From an uncultured Pelagibacteraceae bacterium (GTDB lineage Bacteria; Pseudomonadota; Alphaproteobacteria; Pelagibacterales; Pelagibacteraceae): a DNA stretch of 45,644 bases. Position numbers and translations under genes: made by a program. The stretch covers positions 1 to 45,644 of the forward strand of contig CACGHX010000006.1 in the NCBI GenBank assembly GCA_902573065.1, in the 5' to 3' direction. This document shows positions 25,767 through 33,920 of the stretch, in pieces (within the stretch, counting starts at the first letter, position 1; every line of letters begins with the position of its first letter). The notes under the pieces are model-generated. The model did not search any database, was not told the DNA's origin, and worked only from the letters and a program-made list of their open reading frames with translations.

Positions 25767-26571
25767 AAAAACTATAAACGAAGCTTTTGAGAATAAAGAA
25801 AAAATTGATACCTCAGATAAAGATCTTAACGATATTGTGCATGAAACTGTTGACTTATTAGATAATGGAAAAATTAGAGTTGCTGAAAAAAAAGGTGGTA
25901 AATGGCAAGTCAATCAATGGATTAAAAAAGCAATTCTTTTGAGTTTCCGAGTAAACAAAATGAAAGCCTCAAAAGGACCATACTCTACTTGGTACGATAA
26001 AATAGATGGAAAGACTCAAGGATGGAGTGAAGAGCAAGTTAAGAAAGCTGGATTTAGATATGTGCCAAATGGCGTGATTAGAAAAGGAGCTCATATAGCA
26101 AAAAATGTGGTTCTAATGCCATCATTTATTAATGTAGGTGCATATGTCGACGAAGGAACAATGATAGATACTTGGGCATCAGTTGGATCATGTGCTCAGG
26201 TTGGAAAAAATTGTCATATTTCTGGTGGTGCTGGTATCGGTGGTGTTCTAGAACCAATGCAGGCAAATCCAACTATTGTGGAGGATAACTGTTTTTTAGG
26301 TGCACGTGCTGAAATAGCAGAAGGTGTAATTGTTGAAAAAGGGTCAGTGTTATCTATGGGTGTTTATATTGGTGCATCAACAAGAATAGTTGATCGTTCA
26401 ACAGGTGAAATTCATTATGGTAAAGTTCCTGCCTATTCTGTTGTTGTTCCAGGATCAATGCCAAGCAAAAATAATCCAAAGGGTCCATCATTATATTGTG
26501 TGGTAATTGTAAAAAAAGTAGACGAAAAAACTCGAAGCAAAACGTCTATTAATGATTTATTAAGAGACTAA
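25747..26571 (+). CDS. dapD: 2,3,4,5-tetrahydropyridine-2,6-dicarboxylate N-succinyltransferase
   Basis: A 274-aa left-handed beta-helix acyltransferase that succinylates tetrahydrodipicolinate in the lysine/diaminopimelate pathway. The hexapeptide region is easy to see: [72 protein letters not shown] and the closing VPGSMPSKN. The length matches DapD. The start overlaps the HAD gene by 20 bases; [15 protein letters not shown] is the normal DapD start. dapE follows after five bases, so the two succinylase steps are made together. Confidence 0.97.
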   Translation: MNLEKIEKTINEAFENKEKIDTSDKDLNDIVHETVDLLDNGKIRVAEKKGGKWQVNQWIKKAILLSFRVNKMKASKGPYSTWYDKIDGKTQGWSEEQVKKAGFRYVPNGVIRKGAHIAKNVVLMPSFINVGAYVDEGTMIDTWASVGSCAQVGKNCHISGGAGIGGVLEPMQANPTIVEDNCFLGARAEIAEGVIVEKGSVLSMGVYIGASTRIVDRSTGEIHYGKVPAYSVVVPGSMPSKNNPKGPSLYCVVIVKKVDEKTRSKTSINDLLRD

Positions 26572-26576
26572 AATTA

Positions 26577-27716
26577 ATGCAAATAAGTGAGTTAAAATTA
26601 GCAAAAGATTTGATTCGTAAACCTAGTATCACCCCAAAAGATGCTGGCGCAATTAACCTATTAGCTAAAAATTTAAGATCTTTAGGTTTTAGTTGTAAAA
26701 TAATTAATTTTAAAAATATAAAAAACCTTTACGCAAAACTTGGAAAATCTTCTCCAAATTTTTGTTATGCAGGACATACAGATGTAGTTCCTCCAGGTAA
26801 TGTAAAGAAATGGACCACTAATCCCTTTAAACCAATTGTAAGGAATAACAAATTAATTGGACGGGGTGCAAATGATATGAAGGCATCTATAGCATGTTTT
26901 GTAGCTGCAGTAAGTAGATTTAAAAATGAAAATAAAAATTTTAAAGGATCAATTAGTTTACTAATCACAGGAGATGAAGAGGGAATAGCTGTGAACGGAA
27001 CTAAAAGAATTATAAAATATTTAAAAAGAAAAAGAGAAAAAATTAATTTTTGTATAGTGGGCGAACCAACCAATCCAAATAAACTTGGTGAAATGATAAA
27101 AATTGGAAGAAGAGGAAGTTTGACAGGTAGGCTTACTATAATAGGCTCGCAAGGCCATGTTGCTTATCCACACAGAGCCAATAATCCCTCTAATACTTTA
27201 ATCAAAATTTTAAAAAAAATTAAGGATTTAAAACTTGATAAAGGTACAAAAAATTTTCAACCTTCTAATCTTGAGGTAACAAAAATTAACATTGATAATC
27301 ATGCGGATAATGTCATTCCTGGGTCTGCTGATGCCGTTTTTAATATTAGATTTAATGATAAACACTCATCTAGTTCTCTAAAAAGTAAACTTAATAAAAT
27401 ATTTAAGGCAGTTACTAAAGCTAATAAATCTAAATTTAAAATAACTTACGAGGTTTCAGGTGAAGCATTTCTAACTAAACCAAATAAAACTACTTATATG
27501 GTTCAAAATATCGTTAAAAAAGTCACAGGTCTTAAACCGAAACTATCTACCTCAGGCGGTACATCAGATGCAAGATTTATAAAAAATATAGCACCCTGTT
27601 TAGAATTTGGTTTAGTAGGTAAGACAATGCACAAAATAGATGAAAGTGTTTCTGTTTCTGATTTAAAAAAATTAACTAAAATATACGAAAATATTTTGGT
27701 AAGTTATTTTAAGTGA
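26577..27716 (+). CDS. dapE: Succinyl-diaminopimelate desuccinylase
   Basis: A 379-aa dinuclear zinc M20-family hydrolase that removes succinate from N-succinyl-LL-DAP. Metal ligands and the catalytic Glu are visible: His-x-Asp in AGHTDVVPPG, Asp in GRGANDMKAS, Glu-Glu in TGDEEGIAVN, Glu in VGEPTNP and the C-terminal His in GKTMHKIDES. The lid domain GRRGSLTGRL and the LSTSGGTSDARF block are typical. It follows dapD by five bases and ends in TGA overlapping the GTG start of the next gene. Confidence 0.96.
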   Translation: MQISELKLAKDLIRKPSITPKDAGAINLLAKNLRSLGFSCKIINFKNIKNLYAKLGKSSPNFCYAGHTDVVPPGNVKKWTTNPFKPIVRNNKLIGRGANDMKASIACFVAAVSRFKNENKNFKGSISLLITGDEEGIAVNGTKRIIKYLKRKREKINFCIVGEPTNPNKLGEMIKIGRRGSLTGRLTIIGSQGHVAYPHRANNPSNTLIKILKKIKDLKLDKGTKNFQPSNLEVTKINIDNHADNVIPGSADAVFNIRFNDKHSSSSLKSKLNKIFKAVTKANKSKFKITYEVSGEAFLTKPNKTTYMVQNIVKKVTGLKPKLSTSGGTSDARFIKNIAPCLEFGLVGKTMHKIDESVSVSDLKKLTKIYENILVSYFK

Positions 27717-28633
27717 AAACAGGAATTATTACTACAGACACTTATTTAAATCATGACACCGGTCAAGGTCATCCTGAAAGAGCAGATCGTGTTTCTGTCG
27801 TAATTGAAAACTTAAAAAAAAATAAAAAATTGATTTGGAAAAAACCATTAAAGTTTGACACTAAATATTTAAAAATTGCTCATGAATCTGATTATATTGA
27901 TGAGGTAGAAAATTCTTTTCCAAAAAAAGGGCTACATTTTTTAGATGGTGATACCATTGTGTCTCCAGGTAGTAGACAAGCTTCATCAGATGCAGTTGCA
28001 TCAATAATAACGGCTATTGATAGCGTACAAAATAATGAGTTTAAAAATGTTTTCTGTCCTGTAAGACCACCTGGACACCATGCAGAAAAAGATAAAGCCA
28101 TGGGATTTTGCATATACAATAATGTAGCGGTTGGCGCCCATTATCTTATAGAAAAATATAAATTTAATAAAATTGCTATAATAGATTTCGATGTTCATCA
28201 TGGAAATGGCACGCAAAATATTTTTTATGATAATGAAAAAGTTTTATATATTTCAACCCATCAATATCCCTTCTATCCTGGAACAGGTGCAAATAATGAA
28301 AAAGGTAAACATAGTAATATTTTAAATATTCCCTTACCAGCTGGAACAAACTCTGAGGAATACATGAATGCATATGAACATGTTTTAAAAAAACTAAAAG
28401 AATTTAAACCAGAATTTTTATTATTTTCTGCAGGATTTGATGCACACCAAGACGATCCTCTTGCTCAATTTAAATTAAAGTCAAAAGATTTTTACGATAT
28501 TACAAAAAGAACATTAAAAGTTATTAATAAAAGTATTAATAATAAAGTTGTTTCAATTTTAGAGGGTGGTTATGATTTAAATGCTCTTAAAGAGAGCTCC
28601 GAATACCACTTAAAAGCTTTGTTAGAAAATTAA
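27713..28633 (+). CDS. Histone-deacetylase-fold amidohydrolase (AcuC/HDAC-like)
   Basis: A 306-aa class II-type HDAC-fold protein. Zinc and catalytic residues are complete: GHPERADRV at the start, the catalytic His pair in RPPGHHAEK, MGFCIYNNVAVGA, the Asp-x-His zinc ligands in IIDFDVHHGNGTQ, the second Asp in SAGFDAHQDDPLA and EGGYD at the end. Bacterial members act on small acetylated compounds such as polyamines or on acetyl-CoA synthetase (AcuC); this one cannot be placed more closely. The start is GTG, overlapping the dapE stop by four bases, so it is read with the dap genes. Whether it supports that pathway is unknown. Confidence 0.88.
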   Translation: MKTGIITTDTYLNHDTGQGHPERADRVSVVIENLKKNKKLIWKKPLKFDTKYLKIAHESDYIDEVENSFPKKGLHFLDGDTIVSPGSRQASSDAVASIITAIDSVQNNEFKNVFCPVRPPGHHAEKDKAMGFCIYNNVAVGAHYLIEKYKFNKIAIIDFDVHHGNGTQNIFYDNEKVLYISTHQYPFYPGTGANNEKGKHSNILNIPLPAGTNSEEYMNAYEHVLKKLKEFKPEFLLFSAGFDAHQDDPLAQFKLKSKDFYDITKRTLKVINKSINNKVVSILEGGYDLNALKESSEYHLKALLEN

Positions 28634-28638
28634 AGATT

Positions 28639-28663
28639 ACTTGCGAAGACAAGCTCCGCAAGT
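28639..28663. terminator. Hairpin between convergent genes, likely bidirectional terminator
   Basis: ACTTGCG (28639-28645) and CGCAAGT (28657-28663) form a perfect 7-bp stem with an 11-base loop in the short gap between the HDAC-like gene and the heat-shock gene, which end towards each other. No long T-run follows on either side, so stop efficiency is uncertain. Confidence 0.55.
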
Positions 28664-28673
28664 AAGGCTACCT

Positions 28674-29117
28674 TTATTTAATAGGTATTAATTTTTTCTT
28701 TTTTATTTCTGGTACGATTTTTTCACAATCGATAGTCAAAAGACCGTCTTTTAACTCTGCGCCATTTACTTTCACATCATCTGCTACTGTAAATGATCTA
28801 GAGAATGATCTTTGAGATATTCCTCGATGAATAATCTCGTTACCATCTTTATTTCCAGATTTTTGAACTTTTTTAGTTCTCACTGTTAAAGTGTTGTCTT
28901 CATACTCAATTTCAACATCACTTTTGTTAAAGCCTGCAAGAGCTACTTCTATAGCATACTTATCTTTACCTGCTTTCCTGATGTTGTATGGGGGATAATT
29001 TGTTTGTACGCCTAATCCTCCATTTCCTAACATAGACTCAAACTGATCAAACATGTCGTCGAATCCAATGCTGAAAGGTCTTAATGAGTTAAAGACAGAA
29101 ATGTCCTTACTTGTCAT
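28674..29117 (-). CDS. Small heat-shock protein, Hsp20/IbpA family
   Basis: A 147-aa alpha-crystallin-domain chaperone that holds unfolding proteins during stress. The domain is seen in YPPYNIRKAGKDKYAIEVAL, AGFNKSDVEIEYEDNTLTVR, the IHRGISQRSFSRSFTV block and LKDGLLTIDCEK, with a C-terminal IPI anchor (KLIPIK). The ATG at 29117 is preferred over the one at 29138. It has a strong AAGGAGG ribosome site seven bases upstream, which is rare in this window, and the family start is there (MTSKDISVF). It has its own heat-shock-type promoter and a leader that can hide the ribosome site. Confidence 0.93.
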   Translation of the reverse strand: MTSKDISVFNSLRPFSIGFDDMFDQFESMLGNGGLGVQTNYPPYNIRKAGKDKYAIEVALAGFNKSDVEIEYEDNTLTVRTKKVQKSGNKDGNEIIHRGISQRSFSRSFTVADDVKVNGAELKDGLLTIDCEKIVPEIKKKKLIPIK

Positions 29118-29169
29118 ATTTTCCTCCTTTGTTAGCAAGGTTATTTGTAAGTCCCATTTGGCGACCTAC
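29118..29169 (-). promoter_or_regulatory. ROSE-like RNA thermometer in the hsp20 leader
   Basis: The 52-base leader can fold into two hairpins. The first (29169-29147) pairs GTAGGTCGCC with GGGACTTAC around an AAAT loop, with one bulged base. The second (29139-29123) pairs CTTGCT with the ribosome site AGGAGG across a five-base loop AACAA: T-A, C-G, G opposite G, T-A, T-G, C-G. TTGCT paired to AGGA with a G-G contact is the hallmark of ROSE thermometers, which melt on heating and free the ribosome site. The folding was done by eye. Confidence 0.62.
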
Positions 29170-29176
29170 AATTCTT

Positions 29177-29204
29177 ATATGGTAATTAAAAAAAATAATT
29201 CAAG
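29177..29204 (-). promoter_or_regulatory. RpoH (sigma-32) type promoter of the hsp20 gene
   Basis: On the minus strand CTTGAA (29204-29199) is followed after 16 bases by CCATAT (29182-29177), close to the heat-shock consensus CTTGAA/CCCATNT. The expected start of transcription, about 29170, falls at the foot of the first leader hairpin. The -35 box begins just six bases beyond the truA stop. Confidence 0.65.
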
Positions 29205-29209
29205 TACTT

Positions 29210-29950
29210 TTAATATTTTACTTTTACTAAATATAATCCATGCGCAGGAGCTGGGGGAGCACACATTGATCTTTTTTTTGATTGAAATGCTTTTTTAAAA
29301 TCTTTTAAATTCCATTTTCCTTCACCTAAATATTTTAAAGATCCTACCATTGACCTTACTTGTTGCTGGAGAAAAGACTTTGATTGAAAGGTAAATATAA
29401 TCTTATTTTTACTTTTACTTATTAATGGTTTTTTCAATGTTCTGATTGGCGATTTAGCCTGACAATTTGAGGCTCTAAAAGTTGTGAAATTATGTGTTCC
29501 TTTTAAAAATGTAGCGCCCTCTTTCATTAATTTTACATCTAGTTTTTTTTTAATATGCCAGGCCTTATTTTTATCTATAGCAAGAGATGAGGTTCGGTTA
29601 ATAATGAAATACTTATAAACTCTTTCTTTAGCGCTGTGCCTTGCATGAAAATTATTAGATCTTTTCTGAATATTCAAAATGGATACAGGGAATTTCTTTA
29701 AAAAAAAATTAACTGAATTTAAGAAAATTCCCTTATTATTTATCTTATTTTTTATTTTAAAATGCGCTGATTGTTCACTCGCATGAACACCAGAATCCGT
29801 TCTACCAGAACCTATTACTCTTATATTTTCTTTTAGATATTGTGATAAAGCTTTTTCTAATACTTCTTGAATTGAAAGACCATTTTTTTGAAATTGCCAT
29901 CCAACAAAATTTGTACCAAGATATTCAACTCTAATTTGATACGTTATCAT
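29210..29950 (-). CDS. truA: tRNA pseudouridine(38-40) synthase
   Basis: A 246-aa enzyme that makes pseudouridine in the anticodon stem-loop at positions 38-40. The catalytic Asp is in GSGRTDSGVHASEQ (residues about 47-60). Other family blocks are VEYLGTNFVGWQFQ at the start, FHARHSAKERVYKYFI, FTTFRASNCQAKSP and FLQQQVRSMVGSLKYLG. The start overlaps the fmt stop by one base, making a def-fmt-truA group. Confidence 0.95.
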   Translation of the reverse strand: MITYQIRVEYLGTNFVGWQFQKNGLSIQEVLEKALSQYLKENIRVIGSGRTDSGVHASEQSAHFKIKNKINNKGIFLNSVNFFLKKFPVSILNIQKRSNNFHARHSAKERVYKYFIINRTSSLAIDKNKAWHIKKKLDVKLMKEGATFLKGTHNFTTFRASNCQAKSPIRTLKKPLISKSKNKIIFTFQSKSFLQQQVRSMVGSLKYLGEGKWNLKDFKKAFQSKKRSMCAPPAPAHGLYLVKVKY

Positions 29951-30870
29951 TATGCAATTTTTTCACCTTTAGGAATTTTGCTACCAAGTAGAAATTGGTC
30001 AGTTACCTGTCTACTTTTGCCCTCCTTTTGTATTTCAAGGATACTGATTGATTTATCTTTGCATGCAATAGTTAGGTTATTATCAATTGTTGATCCCTGT
30101 AAACCACTTGTATTGGATATTTTTGCTTTCCACACTTTATATCTTTCGTTTTTATATTTAAACCAAGCACCTGGATTTGGATTTAATCCATTGATTTTTG
30201 CTAATATTATATTTGCATTTTGATCCCATTTTAATTCAGCTTCTTCTTTTGTAATTTTTTTTGCATATGTAGCTTCATTGTGATTTTGCTCGACAAAGTT
30301 AACTTCATTATTTTCTATTTTTTCAATTGCATTCATCAATGATTTTGCACCTAACTGGGAGAGTAACTTTGATAATATTGAGGTATCTATATTTTCATTT
30401 AAATTAATTTTATCCTGATGAATAATAGGCCCAGCATCAAGTTTTTCAACAATTTTCATAATACTTATGCCAGTTTCCTTATCTAAATTCATTATAGATC
30501 TTTGTATTGGAGCTGCACCTCTCCACTTCGGTAACAATGAAGCATGAACATTTATAAAACCAAATTTAGGTATATCTAAAAATCTCCTGGGAATTAATTG
30601 GCCATATGCAACAACTACGACGATATCTGGTTTTAATGAACTAAAAAATTTAAACTCCAGGTCACTATCTAAAGTTTTAGGTGTTCTTAAATTTAAAGAA
30701 AATTTTTTTGCTAAACTTCCAACTTTTGAGTCTATTAATTTTTGACCTCTATTTGCTTTACTAGCTGGTTGAGAATAAACGGCTAAAATTTCACTGTTCG
30801 AATTTTTTAAAGCTTCTAAAGTAGGAACTGCAAACTCTGGTGTTCCCATAAAAACAATTTTTTTTGACAT
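29950..30870 (-). CDS. fmt: Methionyl-tRNA formyltransferase
   Basis: A 306-aa enzyme that formylates initiator Met-tRNA with 10-formyl-THF. It shows the N-terminal IVFMGTPEFAVPTL, the folate-site block NVHASLLPKWRGAAPIQRSI (HxSLLP), the catalytic-domain stretch GISIMKIVEKLDAGP and a C-terminal OB-fold domain with GLNPNPGAWF. The length is standard. It follows def by 13 bases, the normal pairing of formylation and deformylation. Confidence 0.97.
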   Translation of the reverse strand: MSKKIVFMGTPEFAVPTLEALKNSNSEILAVYSQPASKANRGQKLIDSKVGSLAKKFSLNLRTPKTLDSDLEFKFFSSLKPDIVVVVAYGQLIPRRFLDIPKFGFINVHASLLPKWRGAAPIQRSIMNLDKETGISIMKIVEKLDAGPIIHQDKINLNENIDTSILSKLLSQLGAKSLMNAIEKIENNEVNFVEQNHNEATYAKKITKEEAELKWDQNANIILAKINGLNPNPGAWFKYKNERYKVWKAKISNTSGLQGSTIDNNLTIACKDKSISILEIQKEGKSRQVTDQFLLGSKIPKGEKIA

Positions 30871-30883
30871 TAAATTTTTTAAT

Positions 30884-31408
30884 TTAAACTACTACTCTTT
30901 CTGTATCTTTTTTATCTTTTGACACTTTCTTAATAATTATATCTTTTTTAAGTTTTGACAAATAATCAATGAATAACACTCCATTTAGATGATCAATTTC
31001 ATGTTGAATACAGGTTGATAGAAGTCCGTCAGCTTTTATTTCCTTCGAGTTTCCGTCATAATCTAGAAATTTTACATTACATTTTTCAGGTCTTTCAATT
31101 TTTGCGAATTGATTTGGAATAGACAGACATCCCTCTTCGTAAATTGATTTTAAATCAGACTTCCAGGTGATCTCGGGATTGACAAAATACATTGGATTTT
31201 TTTTTTCAGGATCTTTAGATAAGTCCATAACTACAATCCTTTTTGGAATACCAATTTGTATAGCGGCTAGACCAATTCCAGGTGCATCGTACATAGTGTT
31301 TAACATGTCATCCATAAGAGTTTTGATTTCTCTATTTACTTTATCTACTGGTAAAGATTTTTGTCTTAAAACAGAATCTGGTATCGTTAAAATTTTTCTT
31401 ATAGCCAT
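30884..31408 (-). CDS. def: Peptide deformylase
   Basis: A 174-aa Fe/Zn metallohydrolase that removes the formyl group from nascent proteins. All three family motifs are present: I, GIGLAAIQIG; II, EEGCLSIP with the metal Cys; III, QHEIDHLNG with the two metal His and catalytic Glu. The length is typical of type 1B enzymes. It lies 17 bases after the 591-aa secreted protein gene on the same strand. Confidence 0.97.
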   Translation of the reverse strand: MAIRKILTIPDSVLRQKSLPVDKVNREIKTLMDDMLNTMYDAPGIGLAAIQIGIPKRIVVMDLSKDPEKKNPMYFVNPEITWKSDLKSIYEEGCLSIPNQFAKIERPEKCNVKFLDYDGNSKEIKADGLLSTCIQHEIDHLNGVLFIDYLSKLKKDIIIKKVSKDKKDTERVVV

Positions 31409-31425
31409 GAGAGTTTATAATACAA

Positions 31426-33201
31426 TTATACTCTCAAAGGTAGAGCGAGATTTAAAATTTGATTTCTAACTTTTTTAATTTTTCCTTTATTTAATAGATT
31501 ATTAATAAAATATAAAGTTTCGGGATCTAAATTCTCTATATCGTCGCTTCCTATAATCTCAACAAGCTTCAACATGAATAGGCCTATTTGACCCTCATCT
31601 ATAAGTGATGCCATGCTATTTGGAACTGTTAAATCTTTAGAAAGACTTTTAACATCTAAATCAGATGGAACTGAAATGCCATCAGCAATTAGAGTTTCTA
31701 AAAGCATAATATCTTTTATAGAGTAAAAATATTTTTTGTTTCTTTTTATTTTTTTATAGACAGTCGCAAGGTCCTTATTAACTCTATCTGGTTTTACGTC
31801 GTCTTCAGTAAAAATTTTAATTACCTTAGATCTGTGTAAGACTTTGTCATCAAATTTAATTTTCCCTAGCTCAATATTTTCTTCAACAATTATATTTTTT
31901 TCAACTATATTTTGTAAATCTTCAGGTATATCGTTAGGATCGATTTCTTTTAGTATTTCACTCAATTTATCTTTGAAAATATTGTTGAGTTTATCTTTGT
32001 CGAAAGAATCTTTTAATAGAAAAAATAACTTTAATTTATTTTCTATATTGTCTGATAATAGTGCCCTTTGATAAACTAATGCTCTTGCCTCATAACCCTC
32101 AAGACCTTGATAAATTGTTGAAGCATTTAATAGTTGATTGATACTAAATGGTATCGACATATATATTTCAAATATTTTATTTTTATCGAATGAGCCATCA
32201 TTTGCAGCAACTTCATATTTTTTGATCGTTTCTGAGTCCTCAAGTTCATCAATTACTATAAGATTTGATGCTACTAAAAATTTCCAAATATTTTTATCAG
32301 TTTTTTTTTTGGTAGGTTCATATTTAAAACCCTCAATAGTAATTGAAGATAAATAAAAATTAAGCAAATTTTTATCAGAAATTTTATCGCCTGTTTTCTC
32401 TTGTAACCCAAGTAAATATGAAATTTTTTCGTTAAAGAATTTATCTGATCTTCCCTCCTCTCTTAATAAATCAAAGTTTAATATTGCCTCCTCTTTTTTA
32501 TTATTTAATATTAAGCAATAAATTCTAAATTTTTCCAAATAATTATCTTTTATTTCTTTATTTATAAATTCCGCCTTATTACATCCTTCTGAAATATTAG
32601 CTGACGAAATATAATGATCGACTAAGTATTTTATTAATTTTGATTTTCCGTCAAATTCTAAATTTTTGTTCAAGAAATTCTCAATTATTTCTATTTTATT
32701 ATTTTTAATTAACCAATCTATTTTTATTTTTAAAAATTCTTTTTGAGTTAGGTTTTTTTGTGGTGAATAAGAATAAGTTAAAATTGTATTTAAAAATATT
32801 TCTTCTGAAAACTTTGACAATTTTATTTTTTCTATTCTTTTTAATGACTGTTTTATTAATTCTCCATTTGTACGCATCCACATTTCCAAACTTAGATCAT
32901 TTTGTCCAGGGTCATACAGTCCAACTAATTTTACGTTGGTATCTTCACTTTGAGTCTCTGAAATTTTAATAGGTTCTTTTTGGTTTTGATTTAGTTTAGA
33001 AATATCAATTTTGGGTTCCTGGATTAATTTTTCCTGAATTTTATTATTTTCAGACTTTGGTTTGTTTTTATTATTCCAAATATCAATAGATTTTTCCTCT
33101 GCAAGAATATTTTGAAAAAAAAATAAACTTATAATAAGAAATTTAAGAAATTTTCTATTTGAGCTTAATAATTTGATTGGTAACATCTTCTTTTGTTTCA
33201 C
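31426..33201 (-). CDS. Secreted/periplasmic hypothetical protein (591 aa)
   Basis: I do not recognise a named family. The protein begins with a signal peptide: basic start, hydrophobic core FLKFLIISLFFFQNILA and likely cleavage before EEKS. The mature part is highly charged. After a Glu/Lys/Gln-rich linker up to about residue 85, a helical repeat-like region follows (SLEMWMRTNGELIKQSLKRI, then many Leu/Ile/Lys helices), which could be an alpha-solenoid. It contains no obvious catalytic motif. The start overlaps the 60-aa TM protein gene by 47 bases, and the next gene, def, follows after 17 bases. A start at the internal Met at 33186 would still keep the signal peptide. An envelope role is the only safe inference. 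Confidence 0.75.
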   Translation of the reverse strand: MKQKKMLPIKLLSSNRKFLKFLIISLFFFQNILAEEKSIDIWNNKNKPKSENNKIQEKLIQEPKIDISKLNQNQKEPIKISETQSEDTNVKLVGLYDPGQNDLSLEMWMRTNGELIKQSLKRIEKIKLSKFSEEIFLNTILTYSYSPQKNLTQKEFLKIKIDWLIKNNKIEIIENFLNKNLEFDGKSKLIKYLVDHYISSANISEGCNKAEFINKEIKDNYLEKFRIYCLILNNKKEEAILNFDLLREEGRSDKFFNEKISYLLGLQEKTGDKISDKNLLNFYLSSITIEGFKYEPTKKKTDKNIWKFLVASNLIVIDELEDSETIKKYEVAANDGSFDKNKIFEIYMSIPFSINQLLNASTIYQGLEGYEARALVYQRALLSDNIENKLKLFFLLKDSFDKDKLNNIFKDKLSEILKEIDPNDIPEDLQNIVEKNIIVEENIELGKIKFDDKVLHRSKVIKIFTEDDVKPDRVNKDLATVYKKIKRNKKYFYSIKDIMLLETLIADGISVPSDLDVKSLSKDLTVPNSMASLIDEGQIGLFMLKLVEIIGSDDIENLDPETLYFINNLLNKGKIKKVRNQILNLALPLRV

Positions 33202-33337
33202 TTTGTGGAGATGGAAAATCTATCTTATCAACTAAGTAGAACGCTAAACTTATAAAAACAATAATTACTAAACCTTTTATGGCTATACCAAAAAAGGATG
33301 AATTATTTTTTGATCTTAAATTTAATCTTGGTTGCAT
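33155..33337 (-). CDS. Small single-TM protein (60 aa)
   Basis: The ATG at 33337 gives MQPRLNLRSKNNSSFFGIAI and then KGLVIIVFISLAFYLVDKID, a single TM segment with a basic cytoplasmic N-terminus and a hydrophilic outer tail of about 20 residues. A longer frame from 33463 exists, but its first 42 residues would overlap the divergent aroK and look unnatural. It is coupled to the 591-aa secreted protein by a 47-base overlap and likely works with it at the inner membrane. No family is recognised. Confidence 0.6.
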   Translation of the reverse strand: MQPRLNLRSKNNSSFFGIAIKGLVIIVFISLAFYLVDKIDFPSPQSETKEDVTNQIIKLK

Positions 33338-33410
33338 AGTTGTTAAAATATATTTAAACTCGGAAATTAAGACAAATTTGTGATAAATCAAATTAAAATT
33401 TGGGTATAAA

Positions 33411-33920
33411 TTGAAAAAAAACCTTGTATTAACTGGAATGATGGGTGTTGGTAAATCTTCCATTGGTAAAGACTTGTCCTACAAGCTTAATATGGAATTT
33501 AAAGATATGGACTCCATAATAGAAAAAAAACTTTCACTATCTATAAGTGAAGTATTTAAGAAAAAAGGTGAAAAATTTTTTAGAGATATAGAGGAAAAAG
33601 AAACTATAAATCATTTGAATGAAAAAAAAGTTGTTATAGCTCTTGGTGGTGGAGCTTTTATGAATGAAAAAATTAGAGAAGAGACAAGCAAAAAAGGTAT
33701 TTCATTTTGGTTAGATCTAGAATCGAAGGCCATTTTTCAAAGAATTAAAGTTAACATGAAAAGGCCGCTATTGAATAATATTACTTCAGAAAGTGAAATT
33801 GAAAAAATTTGTAAGTCTAGAGAAACAATTTACTCACTTTCTGACTTCAGGATAGATTGTAATTCTAAAAATAGAAGTCAAATAATAGAGGAAATTTATA
33901 ATATTTATGAAAGTAAATAA
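33411..33920 (+). CDS. aroK: Shikimate kinase
   Basis: A 169-aa P-loop kinase that phosphorylates shikimate in aromatic amino-acid synthesis. Walker A is GMMGVGKSSIG (residues 9-19), followed by DMDSIIEKK (shikimate-binding Asp), FFRDIEEKE (Arg-Glu), ALGGGAF and the lid KRPLLNN. The start must be TTG at 33411 because the next Met lies within the P-loop. TATAAA ends at the base just before it, and there is no ribosome site. The end overlaps aroB by 14 bases. Confidence 0.94.
   Translation: MKKNLVLTGMMGVGKSSIGKDLSYKLNMEFKDMDSIIEKKLSLSISEVFKKKGEKFFRDIEEKETINHLNEKKVVIALGGGAFMNEKIREETSKKGISFWLDLESKAIFQRIKVNMKRPLLNNITSESEIEKICKSRETIYSLSDFRIDCNSKNRSQIIEEIYNIYESK

Noticed and set aside
26765-27073. 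Minus-strand frame of 102 codons opposite dapE
   Set aside because: Shadow of the conserved DapE metal-binding region, rich in Phe and Leu as expected from antisense of Lys-rich code.
33338-33463. Longer N-terminus for the 60-aa TM protein (start at 33463)
   Set aside because: The extra 42 residues would be coded opposite the aroK start and P-loop and across the divergent promoter area; the ATG at 33337 gives a normal single-TM protein.
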